NCBI GenBank assembly: GCA_016718405.1
Contig: JADKDJ010000033.1
Span: 534,755 to 598,754 of the forward strand
Length of the DNA: 64,000 nt
Origin: Candidatus Rhodoferax odensensis
GTDB taxonomy: Bacteria > Pseudomonadota > Gammaproteobacteria > Burkholderiales > Burkholderiaceae_C
Direction: 5' to 3'
Under the pieces are notes generated by a model that searched no databases, had not been told where the DNA came from, and saw nothing but the letters and a program-made list of their open reading frames with translations. The position numbers and the translations under genes were made by a program. Numbering within the stretch: the first letter of the stretch is position 1; every line of letters begins with the position of its first letter. Shown here in pieces: positions 8,780 to 17,417 of the stretch.

Positions 8780-10111
8780 CTAGCGTTGCGTCGTCTCGGC
8801 CCGAATGGCCAGCCACTTGCCGGCGCGCTTTTCGAGCACATAGCTCTCAATCGACTCCAGCCGATAGGCTGCGCCATTGCGTTTGCCTTGCTCGATCACC
8901 ACCGAGATGATCTCGATGCGGTCGCAAGCGCCCGGCTCAATGGGCCGACCTTGCACCGAAAGGCGACGTTGGCGGAAATCGGTCAGCCCCTGCAAGGCGG
9001 CAACCACGCTCTGCGCGAACTCGTCACGCCCGAGTTCAAGCGCGGTCGTGCTCGCATCCTGGCCACGCACCGTCGCCCGCACCGTGAACTCCGGGGCGAC
9101 CAGCCGAAGAATCGCGTCGGAACGGCGTTTGGCAACCCCCGCATCGAATTGGAGCAACCAGTTGCGGGCAACACGCGTCGCCCCACACGCATCGGGCTGG
9201 GTCACGCCGTTGGGCTTGGCCGGTGCGCTGGACGCTGGTGAACTGATCGCTGGGGCGCGTGCGCCTTGGGCAACTGCATCCACTGCCGGCGCAGGCATCG
9301 CCTTGCGTCGCTCCTCCAGGTGCCGGCGCGACTCCTCTTCGCTGGCCTGCGACAGCTGGTCAAGCTCAGCGTCAAATTGACCGGGCAGGTAGAAGGCCGG
9401 CACCTTGTCCAGCAGTACGGGCAGCAACAGACTCATCAACGCGCGTGTTTTGGGCAGCGCCGGGGACCGCGCAAAACCAACCTTGCCGGGTTCCACGTCA
9501 AGCCGGTTGCCCCGTGCCTCCAGTGTGGTGCCGCCGCGGTTGACCTTGTCGTAGGTGCCAGCCGTCTGACCCAGCGCTTCGCCAAGCTCAAGTGTCATCA
9601 CATAGGGCTCGTGGTCGGTGCCACGTATGCCGATGGTTGCCGTGGGCGTGGTCACCCGATGCGCGTCGCGGTTGCTGTGACCAATCCACCCGGTGATCAT
9701 GCGCAGCGCGCCAGTGACGATGCGCACCACGAACTCATCGCTGGCGCGGCCATCCGCGACAAAGCGCTCCGCTACAAACACCGCGCCCGGTCGCACCGCG
9801 ATCCAACCCGCATCCTCGGTGCGCAACACGGCCTCCGCGCTGGCCGCGGCGCGCAAGGTCTCGCCCACCAAAACCGGGTCACCTTGGCGCAGCTTTCGCG
9901 GCTTGCCGGCGGCACCCATGGTGGCGCTCACATCACCGCTGAGACGCCAGACCACGGCAAAGCGCTTGCCGCCCTTGTCAGGTGCGTTGACTTCGGCAGC
10001 GTCGGCCGCCGCTGCCCGGCCACCCATGCCGATGGCAGCCAACGCAAACAGCACAACCAGCGCAAAACGCATCACACGCGTGGCGCCGCGATCAAACAAT
10101 CCGTACATCTT
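8780..10111 (-). CDS. FecR-domain secreted protein with C-terminal NTF2-like domain
   Basis: About 443 residues from the likely start at ATG 10111 (an ATG at 10129 is also in frame). An N-terminal signal or anchor (FALVVLFALAAIGMGGRAAAA) is followed by a FecR domain: WRLSGDVSATMG, GDPVLVGETLRAAASAEAVL and the TATIGIRGTDHEPYV segment. A charged linker with a REER/RRHLEER helix leads to a C-terminal 120-residue region (LLQFDAGVAKRRSDAIL to WLAIRAETTQR) that resembles SnoaL/NTF2-like folds. FecR domains sense envelope signals, but no TonB receptor or sigma factor is nearby. It lies 148 bp downstream of the caspase-MORN gene on the same strand, so the two may share an operon. Confidence 0.75.
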   Translation of the reverse strand, partial: KMYGLFDRGATRVMRFALVVLFALAAIGMGGRAAAADAAEVNAPDKGGKRFAVVWRLSGDVSATMGAAGKPRKLRQGDPVLVGETLRAAASAEAVLRTEDAGWIAVRPGAVFVAERFVADGRASDEFVVRIVTGALRMITGWIGHSNRDAHRVTTPTATIGIRGTDHEPYVMTLELGEALGQTAGTYDKVNRGGTTLEARGNRLDVEPGKVGFARSPALPKTRALMSLLLPVLLDKVPAFYLPGQFDAELDQLSQASEEESRRHLEERRKAMPAPAVDAVAQGARAPAISSPASSAPAKPNGVTQPDACGATRVARNWLLQFDAGVAKRRSDAILRLVAPEFTVRATVRGQDASTTALELGRDEFAQSVVAALQGLTDFRQRRLSVQGRPIEPGACDRIEIISVVIEQGKRNGAAYRLESIESYVLEKRAGKWLAIRAETTQR

Positions 10112-10259
10112 CATTCCCCTGTGCGCCAACGCCCGTTGGCAAAAAGAACGCTATGGCAAACGGCCCAAGGGGCCGCGCTGGATGCAGTATCTGGAGCAAT
10201 ACCCGGCTTGTCAAATCGACACGCCGCGCTTTGGCTCGGCCAGGCCGACGGCGCCGATG

Positions 10260-12281
10260 TCAATCGGTCTTCTCGGCGCCGTTGACGAATTCGTGGTTCC
10301 TGCTGTCACCGTTGGCATAGTAGAAGACGCCCGGACCGTGCCGCACTCCGGCTTCGAACATTCCCTCGTAACGGTCGCCGTTGGCATAGAAGTGAACACC
10401 CTTGCCGGACTGCAGACCGAGCCGAAATGAGCCATCATAACGATCCCGGTTGGCAAAGTAATGAACCCCCACGCCTTCCTTGACGTTTTGCCGAAAACTG
10501 CCCTCATAGCGATCGCCCGTGGCCAAGAGCAGCGTGCCCTTGCCTTCGAACATGTTGTTGTCGAATTCACCCTCATAGCGCCCGCCAGCGGCATAGCGGT
10601 AGATACCTTTGCCCTGTTTGATACCACGCTTGAAATCGCCCTCATAGCGGTCGCCGCTGCTGTGAACGTAAAGACCGACGCCATGCGCCAGGTTGTCCAC
10701 ATAGGGCCCTTCATAACGCTCGCCGTTGGCAAAGCTGTACACCCCGCGCCCCACTTTGAGGCCACGCTCGTAGTCGCCCACATAACGGTCGCCGCTGGCA
10801 TACGTAAAGGTGCCCTTGCCGTGGTACTGCCCGTCAAGGAAGTGGCCCTCATAGCGGTCCTTGTTGGCAAACAGGTACGTACCTTCACCCTGTTTGATAC
10901 CACGCTTGAATTCACCCTCGTAGCGATCGCCCGAGGCAAACTGCATCACACCGCGCCCGGTGAAAGTGTTGTCCTCCAGTTGACCCTCGTAGCGGTCGCC
11001 ATTGGCAAACTGGTACTTGCCTCGGCCGGTGCGAACCAGTCCAACAGTCTCGCCCTCGTACTTGTCGCCATTGGGTAGCGAGTAGCTGGCCAGGACCACC
11101 GCGTTGGCCGACATCGGCGCAGGCGCTGGTGCGGCGTCGGTCGGGGCGGCCACGGTCGGAACGAACGTCGTCGTTGCGGGGGGCGCCGCCATGGGCGCGG
11201 CGGCCTTGGCCGCGGGCAAGGTCGGCGCAGGCAGGCTTGTCGGCGGCGCACGGGTTGGTACCGTTCCTGTTGGCGTCGTTCCCGTTGGTGGGGTTCCGGT
11301 TGGCGGCGCGCCTGCGCTGCGCGCCCGAAAGCGGGCGATGTTGGCCCGCGCCAAGCCAGCATACCGACCGTTTGGATAAGCAGCCAGGTAGGCCTCGTAG
11401 CCTTCCGCGTTGTCGGGCGCCTTGGTGTCTTGCCAGAATTGGTCTTCGCGGGCGGAGTCCCCTGGCAATACGACCGGAGCAGCCGACGCAGCCCCGCTTG
11501 GCGCGCCCGGTCCGGCAAAGAAAAAATCCCCACTCGAATCGTTCACGATCAGGGGCCGCTGGTTGTGGCTGACCGACAGGGCCAGTTGCTCCACTGCGCT
11601 CTTGACCTCGATCGCCAGCGCCTCCACGCTCAGGCCTGGCCGGCGCATGCGGGCCGTGAATTCACGCGTAAACAGGCCGTTGGGGTGGGTGTCCTTGTCG
11701 CTGAGCGAATCCAGCGCCCGCTGATTCTTGCCGGCCGAGAAGATCACCATCTGGCCCTTGGCCAGATCGGGCGCATTGAGACCCCTGGCCACGCCAATCG
11801 TGCGACCTCGCGAGCGCAGTGGGTTGTCCCGGCAAGCATCCACGATGATCAAACTGAAGCGCGGCTTGATGCGATCAAGCTCTTCCAGCAGACCGTTGAC
11901 CGAGTAGGACACTTTCTCGATCTGAGATTGGGTTTCGCCTTCGATATCGGTCGGCAAAAGATAGCTGCCGCGCTCGGTCTGAACACCGTGGCCGGCGTAG
12001 AAAACGGCGATCTCGTCACCGCCCTTGACCATGTCGAAGAACACCTCGAAGGCCACCACCATCTGCTTGAACGTGAGATTGTGGTGTCGCTTGACCTCGA
12101 AGCCGGCCACTTCGAGCTCACGCGCCATGGCATCGGCGTCGTTGACCGCCTTCTCCAACTTGGTGACCTGAAAGTAGTTGTCGTTGCCAATAACCAGCGC
12201 CACCCTGCGGGCCTGCACCGACGCAGCGGCCAGACACAGGGCCATGCCTAAGAAAAACGAGCCATAACGCCAAGCCTTCAT
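10260..12281 (-). CDS. Caspase-like peptidase (C14) fused to 11-12 MORN repeats
   Basis: A 673-residue protein starting at ATG 12281, nine bases after an AAGGAA ribosome-binding site. Residues 1-24 form a signal peptide ending in SVQA. Residues 25-255 are a caspase-fold domain with the catalytic pair His98 (FYAGHGV) and Cys150 (IIVDACRDNPL). Residues 275-320 carry a FWQDT...YLAAYPNGRYAGLA module often found behind bacterial caspase domains. A Pro/Thr/Ala-rich linker follows to about 400. From 405 to the end, MORN repeats (GDRYEG) recur exactly every 23 residues: eleven good copies and one degenerate. MORN repeats often bind membranes or partners. The substrate is unknown; export to the periplasm is inferred from the signal peptide. 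Confidence 0.85.
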   Translation of the reverse strand: MKAWRYGSFFLGMALCLAAASVQARRVALVIGNDNYFQVTKLEKAVNDADAMARELEVAGFEVKRHHNLTFKQMVVAFEVFFDMVKGGDEIAVFYAGHGVQTERGSYLLPTDIEGETQSQIEKVSYSVNGLLEELDRIKPRFSLIIVDACRDNPLRSRGRTIGVARGLNAPDLAKGQMVIFSAGKNQRALDSLSDKDTHPNGLFTREFTARMRRPGLSVEALAIEVKSAVEQLALSVSHNQRPLIVNDSSGDFFFAGPGAPSGAASAAPVVLPGDSAREDQFWQDTKAPDNAEGYEAYLAAYPNGRYAGLARANIARFRARSAGAPPTGTPPTGTTPTGTVPTRAPPTSLPAPTLPAAKAAAPMAAPPATTTFVPTVAAPTDAAPAPAPMSANAVVLASYSLPNGDKYEGETVGLVRTGRGKYQFANGDRYEGQLEDNTFTGRGVMQFASGDRYEGEFKRGIKQGEGTYLFANKDRYEGHFLDGQYHGKGTFTYASGDRYVGDYERGLKVGRGVYSFANGERYEGPYVDNLAHGVGLYVHSSGDRYEGDFKRGIKQGKGIYRYAAGGRYEGEFDNNMFEGKGTLLLATGDRYEGSFRQNVKEGVGVHYFANRDRYDGSFRLGLQSGKGVHFYANGDRYEGMFEAGVRHGPGVFYYANGDSRNHEFVNGAEKTD
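10295..11069 (-). repeat. 69-bp tandem coding repeats (MORN array)
   Basis: The DNA encoding the MORN repeats has a strict 69-bp period over about 11 units. The units are similar but not identical; two of them, separated by a few units, share the same GDRYEG(E/D)FKRGIKQG reading. Copy number could vary by recombination. Confidence 0.7.
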
Positions 12282-12338
12282 GTCGCCGTGGTTCCTTGTG
12301 CTGAGACCTGCAGCCAAGTCTACTCCAACGGGTACCGC

Positions 12339-13043
12339 TCAAGCCATCGTCAGCCGCATCTGCCGGTAGTCGCGCGGCGACACGCCCAGGTGGCGCCGAA
12401 ACGCCCGGGCAAAGGCACTGTGATCGGCAAAACCGCTGTCTGCGGCCACTTGCGCAATGGTTGCCGGCGAGTCGAGTCGCGCAACCGCCGACTCCAGCCG
12501 CAATGACAGCAACCAGCGACTGGGCGTGAGTTGCAGCAGTGCCAGCACATGGCGTTCGAGTTGCGCAACCGACAAGCCGGCGTGCCGGGCCAGGTCCGCC
12601 ACGCCAACCGGGTCGGTACAGTGCTCGCGCGCCCATGCCAGACTGGCGCTTAGCCGCTGGTAGACCGGGTCATGCGTTGACGGCCCCTTAAGATCACGCG
12701 ATATGCCCACGACCCCGCGCACCGCGCCATCCTGACGCACCGGATGCTTGACCGTCAGGCACCAGCCGGATTGCCCGCCCGCAAAAAGGTGGCGCTCCAA
12801 CAGGTCGTGCAAACTGGCGCCGCTGCGAATCACCTGCAAGTCCTGCTGCCAATAGTGCTGGCCCAAAGGTGCCGGAAACACCTGTGCCGCCGTCTTGCCT
12901 TGCAGCTCGCCTACCTCGTTCAGCCCAAGCCGGCGCAACAAGGTCTGGTTGGCGTGCGTGTAGCGGCCCTGTGTGTCCTTGCAGAAGTAGGTCACATCAG
13001 GCAAGCGGTCAAACAGCGCGTGGTGGGCGGCACACAAGTCCAT
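12339..13043 (-). CDS. PAS-domain AraC-family transcriptional regulator
   Basis: About 234 residues from ATG 13043 (an in-frame ATG at 13133 would overlap the divergent epimerase gene). Residues 10-110 are a PAS domain (LPDVTYFCKDTQGRYTHANQ, then GAVRGVVGISRDL). The C-terminal third is an AraC/XylS DNA-binding domain with two helix-turn-helix motifs (VGVADLARHAGLSVAQLERH and FADHSAFARAFRRHLGVSP). The gene is divergent from the hydroxyproline epimerase gene, with starts about 80 bp apart, so it most likely controls that cluster. The PAS domain suggests direct sensing of a small ligand, plausibly hydroxyproline; that is an inference from location. Confidence 0.83.
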   Translation of the reverse strand: MDLCAAHHALFDRLPDVTYFCKDTQGRYTHANQTLLRRLGLNEVGELQGKTAAQVFPAPLGQHYWQQDLQVIRSGASLHDLLERHLFAGGQSGWCLTVKHPVRQDGAVRGVVGISRDLKGPSTHDPVYQRLSASLAWAREHCTDPVGVADLARHAGLSVAQLERHVLALLQLTPSRWLLSLRLESAVARLDSPATIAQVAADSGFADHSAFARAFRRHLGVSPRDYRQMRLTMA

Positions 13044-13125
13044 GGCGCTGCATTGTGCCGAATTCTGCAGCGCGGTGACACACTCCGATCTAGACCGAGG
13101 TTGCGCCGCTGGTGAAAATTCTCCC

Positions 13126-14103
13126 ATGAACAAAATTCATTGCTTGGACTCCCACACCGGCGGCGAGCCCACCCGGCTAGTCGTCGGGGGCTTCCCTGAT
13201 CTCGGCGGCCTGCCGCTGGCTGACGCCGTACGCTGTTTGCGTACCCAGCACGACCATTACCGCAGGGCTGTCGTTTGCGAACCGCGTGGCAGCGACGTAC
13301 TGGTGGGCGCGCTATTACTCGCACCCATCCATGCACAGTCACTGGCTTCGGTCATCTACTTCAACAACGTGGGTTACCTGGGCATGTGTGGCCACGGAAC
13401 GATCGGCCTGATGGCCACGCTGGAGCACCTCGGTCGCGTCACCCCTGGCAGTTATGCCATCGACACCCCGGTGGGCACGGTGCAAGCACGGCTGCACGGC
13501 CAGGGCCGGGTGTCGGTTGAAAACGTGCGCTCCTACCGGCACCTCGCCAGCGTCACGTTGAATGTCGACGGTTATGGCCGCGTGGTGGGTGACGTGGCCT
13601 GGGGCGGCAACTGGTTTTTTCTGCTGGACGCCGGGTCTATGCCGCTGACGCTTGCCAACGTCGACGCTCTCACTCGCTTTGCACAGGCCGTGCGCCAGGC
13701 GCTGCGCGCGCAAGGCGTGACCGGGCGCGACGGCGCAGAGATCGACCACATCGAGCTGATGGGGCCCGCCCACGTGGCGGGCCATGACGGACGCAACTTC
13801 GTGTTGTGCCCCGGCGGTGCTTTTGATCGCTCGCCGTGCGGCACCGGCACCAGCGCGAAACTGGCGTGCCTGGCAGCCGACGGCAAGCTGGCCAAAGACG
13901 CCACCTGGCGCCAGGAGAGCGTGATTGGCAGTGTGTTCGAGGCTCGATTCCGACCCGAGGGCGAACAGATCATTCCAACCATCACCGGTCAGGCCTTTCT
14001 GTCAGGCGAGCTCACGCTGCTGCTGGACCCGGCCGATCCACTTTGCTGGGGCACAAACATCGAGCCCCGCGAAACAGAGCACCCGCTCAGTGACCAGCCG
14101 TGA
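13126..14103 (+). CDS. 4-hydroxyproline 2-epimerase (proline racemase family)
   Basis: Cofactor-independent two-base epimerase of 325 residues converting trans-4-hydroxy-L-proline to cis-4-hydroxy-D-proline. ATG 13126 begins the canonical MNKIHCLDSHTGGEPTR. Both catalytic thiols are present: cysteine in MCGHGTIG and cysteine in FDRSPCGTGTSA, which separates active epimerases from the Cys/Thr dehydratase subgroup. It is the first gene of a plus-strand cluster with a DHDPS-family enzyme and a FAD oxidase, the standard order of hydroxyproline catabolism, and is divergent from a PAS-AraC regulator. Proline racemase activity is the main alternative but is less likely in this context. Confidence 0.88.
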   Translation: MNKIHCLDSHTGGEPTRLVVGGFPDLGGLPLADAVRCLRTQHDHYRRAVVCEPRGSDVLVGALLLAPIHAQSLASVIYFNNVGYLGMCGHGTIGLMATLEHLGRVTPGSYAIDTPVGTVQARLHGQGRVSVENVRSYRHLASVTLNVDGYGRVVGDVAWGGNWFFLLDAGSMPLTLANVDALTRFAQAVRQALRAQGVTGRDGAEIDHIELMGPAHVAGHDGRNFVLCPGGAFDRSPCGTGTSAKLACLAADGKLAKDATWRQESVIGSVFEARFRPEGEQIIPTITGQAFLSGELTLLLDPADPLCWGTNIEPRETEHPLSDQP

Positions 14104-14165
14104 CCCCAAAGCAATGGGTCTCGGCGCGCCCACCACTCCCCCCCTCCAAGAGAAAGCACACCACC

Positions 14166-15074
14166 ATGTCCACATTCTGGCAAGGCGTATTGCCCGCCAT
14201 CACGACCCCGTTTCTTGACACCGGCGAAGTTGACCACGCCTTTTTGGCCCAGCACGTCACCCAGATGATGGACGCCGGCAGCACCGGCATCGTGCCTTTG
14301 GGCTCACTGGGCGAGACCGCCACCTTGAGCGTCGACGAAAAGCGCGCCGTGCTGCGCACGGTGGTCGCCGCCGTGGCCGGGCGCGGCGCGGTGGTACCCG
14401 GCGTTGCGGCGCTGGCCACGCGTGACGCGGTGGCCTTTGCGCGACTGGCGCAGGCAGAGGGCTGCCAGGGCCTGATGGTGCTGCCCCCCTACGTGTACTC
14501 GACCGACTGGCGCGAGATGAAAGCCCACGTCAGCGCCGTGATTGGCGCCACTACGCTACCCTGCATGCTCTACAACAATCCGGTTGCCTACAAGACCGAC
14601 TTCACAGCCTCGCAGATGAAAGAGCTCACCGAGCAACACCCCAACCTGGTCGCCGTCAAGGAGTCCAGCGCAGATGTGCGTCGTATCGCCGCCATCAAGG
14701 CGGCCATGGGCACGCGCCTGCACATCCTGGTGGGCGTGGACGACCTCATTGTCGAAGGCATCGCAGCCGGAGCCACGGGCTGGGTGGCCGGGCTGGTCAA
14801 CGCCTTTCCGCATGAGTCCATCGCTTTGTTCAAGCTGGCGCGCGCCGGCCGATGGGCTGAGGCCGAGCCGCTGTACCACTGGTTTCTGCCGCTGCTACGC
14901 ATGGATGTGGTGCCGAAGTTTGTGCAGTTGATCAAATTGGTGCAGTCGCGCGTCGGCATGGGCAGCGCGGCTGTGCGAGCGCCGCGCCTGCTGCTGGCAG
15001 GCGAGGAGTTGGAGCAGGCCAACACCACCATCACGCTGGCCCTTGCCAACAAGCCAGCTCTGCCGACCTGTTGA
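14166..15074 (+). CDS. DHDPS/NAL-family enzyme, probable pyrroline-4-hydroxy-2-carboxylate deaminase
   Basis: A (beta/alpha)8 aldolase-family protein of 302 residues from ATG 14166 (MSTFWQGVLPAITTPF). The pyruvate-loop motif GSLGETATL and the Schiff-base lysine (LVAVKESSAD) are present, and the tyrosine of MLYNNPVAYKTD occupies the catalytic position. The arginine that binds the dicarboxylate in true DapA (the RTG motif after YNxP) is replaced by YKTD, so lysine biosynthesis is unlikely. Between the epimerase and the oxidase, the expected role is deamination of the cyclic imine to alpha-ketoglutarate semialdehyde. Its stop overlaps the next start. Confidence 0.8.
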   Translation: MSTFWQGVLPAITTPFLDTGEVDHAFLAQHVTQMMDAGSTGIVPLGSLGETATLSVDEKRAVLRTVVAAVAGRGAVVPGVAALATRDAVAFARLAQAEGCQGLMVLPPYVYSTDWREMKAHVSAVIGATTLPCMLYNNPVAYKTDFTASQMKELTEQHPNLVAVKESSADVRRIAAIKAAMGTRLHILVGVDDLIVEGIAAGATGWVAGLVNAFPHESIALFKLARAGRWAEAEPLYHWFLPLLRMDVVPKFVQLIKLVQSRVGMGSAAVRAPRLLLAGEELEQANTTITLALANKPALPTC

Positions 15075-16375
15075 ATGCCCCCGTGACCCACGTCAGCCAC
15101 TCACTGGATGCAGAGGTGATCGTCATCGGCGCCGGCGTGATCGGCGCCGCCTGCGCTTCGCGGCTGGCGCAGGCGGGACACGAGGTGATGCTGCTGGACG
15201 CGGGCGAGGTGGGCATGGGCGCCAGCTTTGGCAACGCCGGCCACATTGCCACCGAACAACTATTCCCCCTGGCCAGCCCCGAAGTCGTCCGCGGCAGTTG
15301 GCGCTATCTGCTGGCGGCTGACAGCCCTTTGCGGCTGCGCCTGGGCTACCTGCTGCCGATCCTGCCCTGGCTGGCGCGGTTCGTCTGGGCCGCGCGACCG
15401 AGGTCCTTCGCGCGCGGCGTGGCGGCGCTGCTGGCCCTGCAGGAAAGCGCCCGGGACGACCTGGCGCAGCTGTTGGAAGACGTGGACGCCGCGCAGCTGC
15501 TGCATCTCAATGGCCACATGGACGTGTGGGAGAGCGAGAGTGGGCGCAACGCAGCCCTGGCACTGGCGCGACGGCTGCGCCCCTACGGCATCGAATCCAT
15601 GCCGGTATCGGCCAGCGCGCTACAAGAAGCCACACCGGCGCTCAGCAGGGGGGTGCAAGGCGGCGTTCACTACCTCGACAGCGGCCATGTCGAGGACCCG
15701 CACGCCGTTTGCACCGCGCTGGCGCAAGACTTATTGAAACACGGCGGACGCATCCAGCAGTGCCGGGTCGAGCAGGTGCAGGCGATGACCAGCCACTGCG
15801 CCACGCTGACCCTGCAAGACGGTGGCACCTTGCGCGCCCAACGTGTGCTGATCTGCGCTGGGGCCTGGTCCAAACCACTGGCGGCCAGCCTGGGCTACCA
15901 CGTGCCCCTGGACACCGAGCGCGGCTACCACATCACGCTTGCGCCGCAACCTGCGTCGGGCTCGGGCGACCGCCCCGCCCTGAACAGACCGGTGGCGTCT
16001 GGCGAACGCAAAGTGATCATGACGCCGATGTCGATGGGCTTGCGCATGACCGGCACGGTGGAGTTCGGCGGCCTGCACCTGCCACCCGATCCGCGCCGCT
16101 ACGCCTTGCTGCAACGCCACCTGCAAGCGCTGCTGCCCGGTGCCAACACCGATGGGGCCAGCACCTGGATGGGCTTTAGGCCCTCGCTACCCGATCACCT
16201 GCCGGTGTTGGGCGTCGCACCGCGGCACCCCAATGTGTTCCTGGCGTTTGGCCATCAGCACCTGGGTCTGACCCTGGCGGGAGTGACCGCGCGCATCATG
16301 ACCGAGGTGGTGTTGGGGCGTCGCAGCCCGATCGAGCTGGCGCCCTACAGCGTGGACCGTTTTGCATCCTGGTGA
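15071..16375 (+). CDS. FAD-dependent D-amino acid dehydrogenase, probable D-hydroxyproline oxidase
   Basis: A 434-residue DadA-like flavoenzyme. The FAD fold is VIVIGAGVIGAACASRLAQAG with MLLDAGE, and the C-terminal NVFLAFGHQHLGLTLAGVT closes the site. A TTG at 15071 overlaps the preceding stop codon as TTGA, suggesting coupled translation; GTG 15083 is the other possible start. The context (epimerase, deaminase) makes cis-4-hydroxy-D-proline the likely substrate, oxidised to the pyrroline imine with electrons passed to the respiratory chain. The final enzyme of the pathway, alpha-ketoglutarate semialdehyde dehydrogenase, is not in the window. Confidence 0.8.
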   Translation: MNAPVTHVSHSLDAEVIVIGAGVIGAACASRLAQAGHEVMLLDAGEVGMGASFGNAGHIATEQLFPLASPEVVRGSWRYLLAADSPLRLRLGYLLPILPWLARFVWAARPRSFARGVAALLALQESARDDLAQLLEDVDAAQLLHLNGHMDVWESESGRNAALALARRLRPYGIESMPVSASALQEATPALSRGVQGGVHYLDSGHVEDPHAVCTALAQDLLKHGGRIQQCRVEQVQAMTSHCATLTLQDGGTLRAQRVLICAGAWSKPLAASLGYHVPLDTERGYHITLAPQPASGSGDRPALNRPVASGERKVIMTPMSMGLRMTGTVEFGGLHLPPDPRRYALLQRHLQALLPGANTDGASTWMGFRPSLPDHLPVLGVAPRHPNVFLAFGHQHLGLTLAGVTARIMTEVVLGRRSPIELAPYSVDRFASW

Positions 16376-16466
16376 ATGCAACCGGCCAATGAGCCGGCTG
16401 CGCTCGGGGCCTGAGTCAACTCGGGCATGATCCCAGACTGCGCAACCCCAGGACGGCTCCCACCTC

Positions 16467-17417
16467 ATGCAAACTCGCAACCAACGCGCCCTGGCGTATG
16501 CCAGCCTGGCCCTGTGCATGACGCTGGTGGGCGCTTACGTGGCCCTGTCCAAGCCGCTGGTAGCGGCGATACCGGTGCTGTTGTTGGCCTGGCTGCGCTT
16601 TGGCATGGGCGCCCTGGCCATGCCACACTGGCTCAGGCGCGCCCCGCACGAACCGGCGCTGACGGCCAGGACCAAGCGGCTGCTGTTTCTGGAGTCACTG
16701 CTGGGCAATTTCCTGTTCTCGATCTGCATGCTCTACGGCGTCAGCATGACCAGCGCCGTCTGGGCCGGCGTCATTCTGGCGGCGCTGCCCGCGGTGGCGG
16801 CGCTGATGAGCTGGCTTTTTCTCGGCGAGCGAATCGGCGCCCGAACCTGGGCCGCCATTGCTTGCGCGGTCATCGGGATCGGTCTGTTTTCACTCTCAAA
16901 ACAGCCACACGTCGAGACCATTCAGCAAGCCGTGCCGCCGATACTGGGCTTGAGCCGAGAAACCCTGGGCATTGCGCTGCTGATCGGTGCCGTGCTGTGC
17001 GAGGCGGCCTACATCGTCATTGGCAAGAAGCTCACCGCATCGATTGCACCCAAACGCATCGCCGCCATCATCAATCTGTGGGGCTGGGTGTTGATGACAC
17101 CACCCGGCCTGTACCTGGCGCTTCGGTTTGACTTTGCCGGCGTGCCGGCCACGATGTGGTTGCTGTTGCTGTTCTATGCGCTGGCAGCCAGCGTTTGGAC
17201 CGTCTGGCTGTGGATGACCGGTCTGCGCACCGTCCCTGCCGCCAAAGCGGCGGTCTTCACCGTGCTGCTGCCGGTATCGGCTGCCGCAGTTGGCGTGCTG
17301 CTGCTGGGTGAAACCCTGCAGGGCCTGCAATGGCTGGCATTTGGCATCGCGCTGCTGGGCGTGGTACTGGCCACCTTGCCCGCACGCGGCGCCCTCACGC
17401 CAGACGCTGCGCGCTGA
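16467..17417 (+). CDS. EamA/DMT-family membrane transporter
   Basis: A 316-residue protein with about ten hydrophobic segments in two EamA halves (YASLALCMTLVGAYVALSKP at the N-terminus; second half from ETLGIALLIGAVLCEAAYIV). Members export amino acids or metabolites. It lies 91 bp after the D-amino acid dehydrogenase on the same strand and may belong to the hydroxyproline cluster, perhaps moving an intermediate, but no substrate motif is known for this family. The C-terminus overlaps the convergent RraA-like gene by about 23 bp. Confidence 0.82.
   Translation: MQTRNQRALAYASLALCMTLVGAYVALSKPLVAAIPVLLLAWLRFGMGALAMPHWLRRAPHEPALTARTKRLLFLESLLGNFLFSICMLYGVSMTSAVWAGVILAALPAVAALMSWLFLGERIGARTWAAIACAVIGIGLFSLSKQPHVETIQQAVPPILGLSRETLGIALLIGAVLCEAAYIVIGKKLTASIAPKRIAAIINLWGWVLMTPPGLYLALRFDFAGVPATMWLLLLFYALAASVWTVWLWMTGLRTVPAAKAAVFTVLLPVSAAAVGVLLLGETLQGLQWLAFGIALLGVVLATLPARGALTPDAAR

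Noticed and set aside
10295..11069. CRISPR-like array
   Set aside because: The 69-bp period is contiguous coding repeat (MORN units) without spacers.
14166..15074. Housekeeping DapA of lysine biosynthesis
   Set aside because: The arginine motif after YNNP is replaced by AYKTD and the context is hydroxyproline catabolism.
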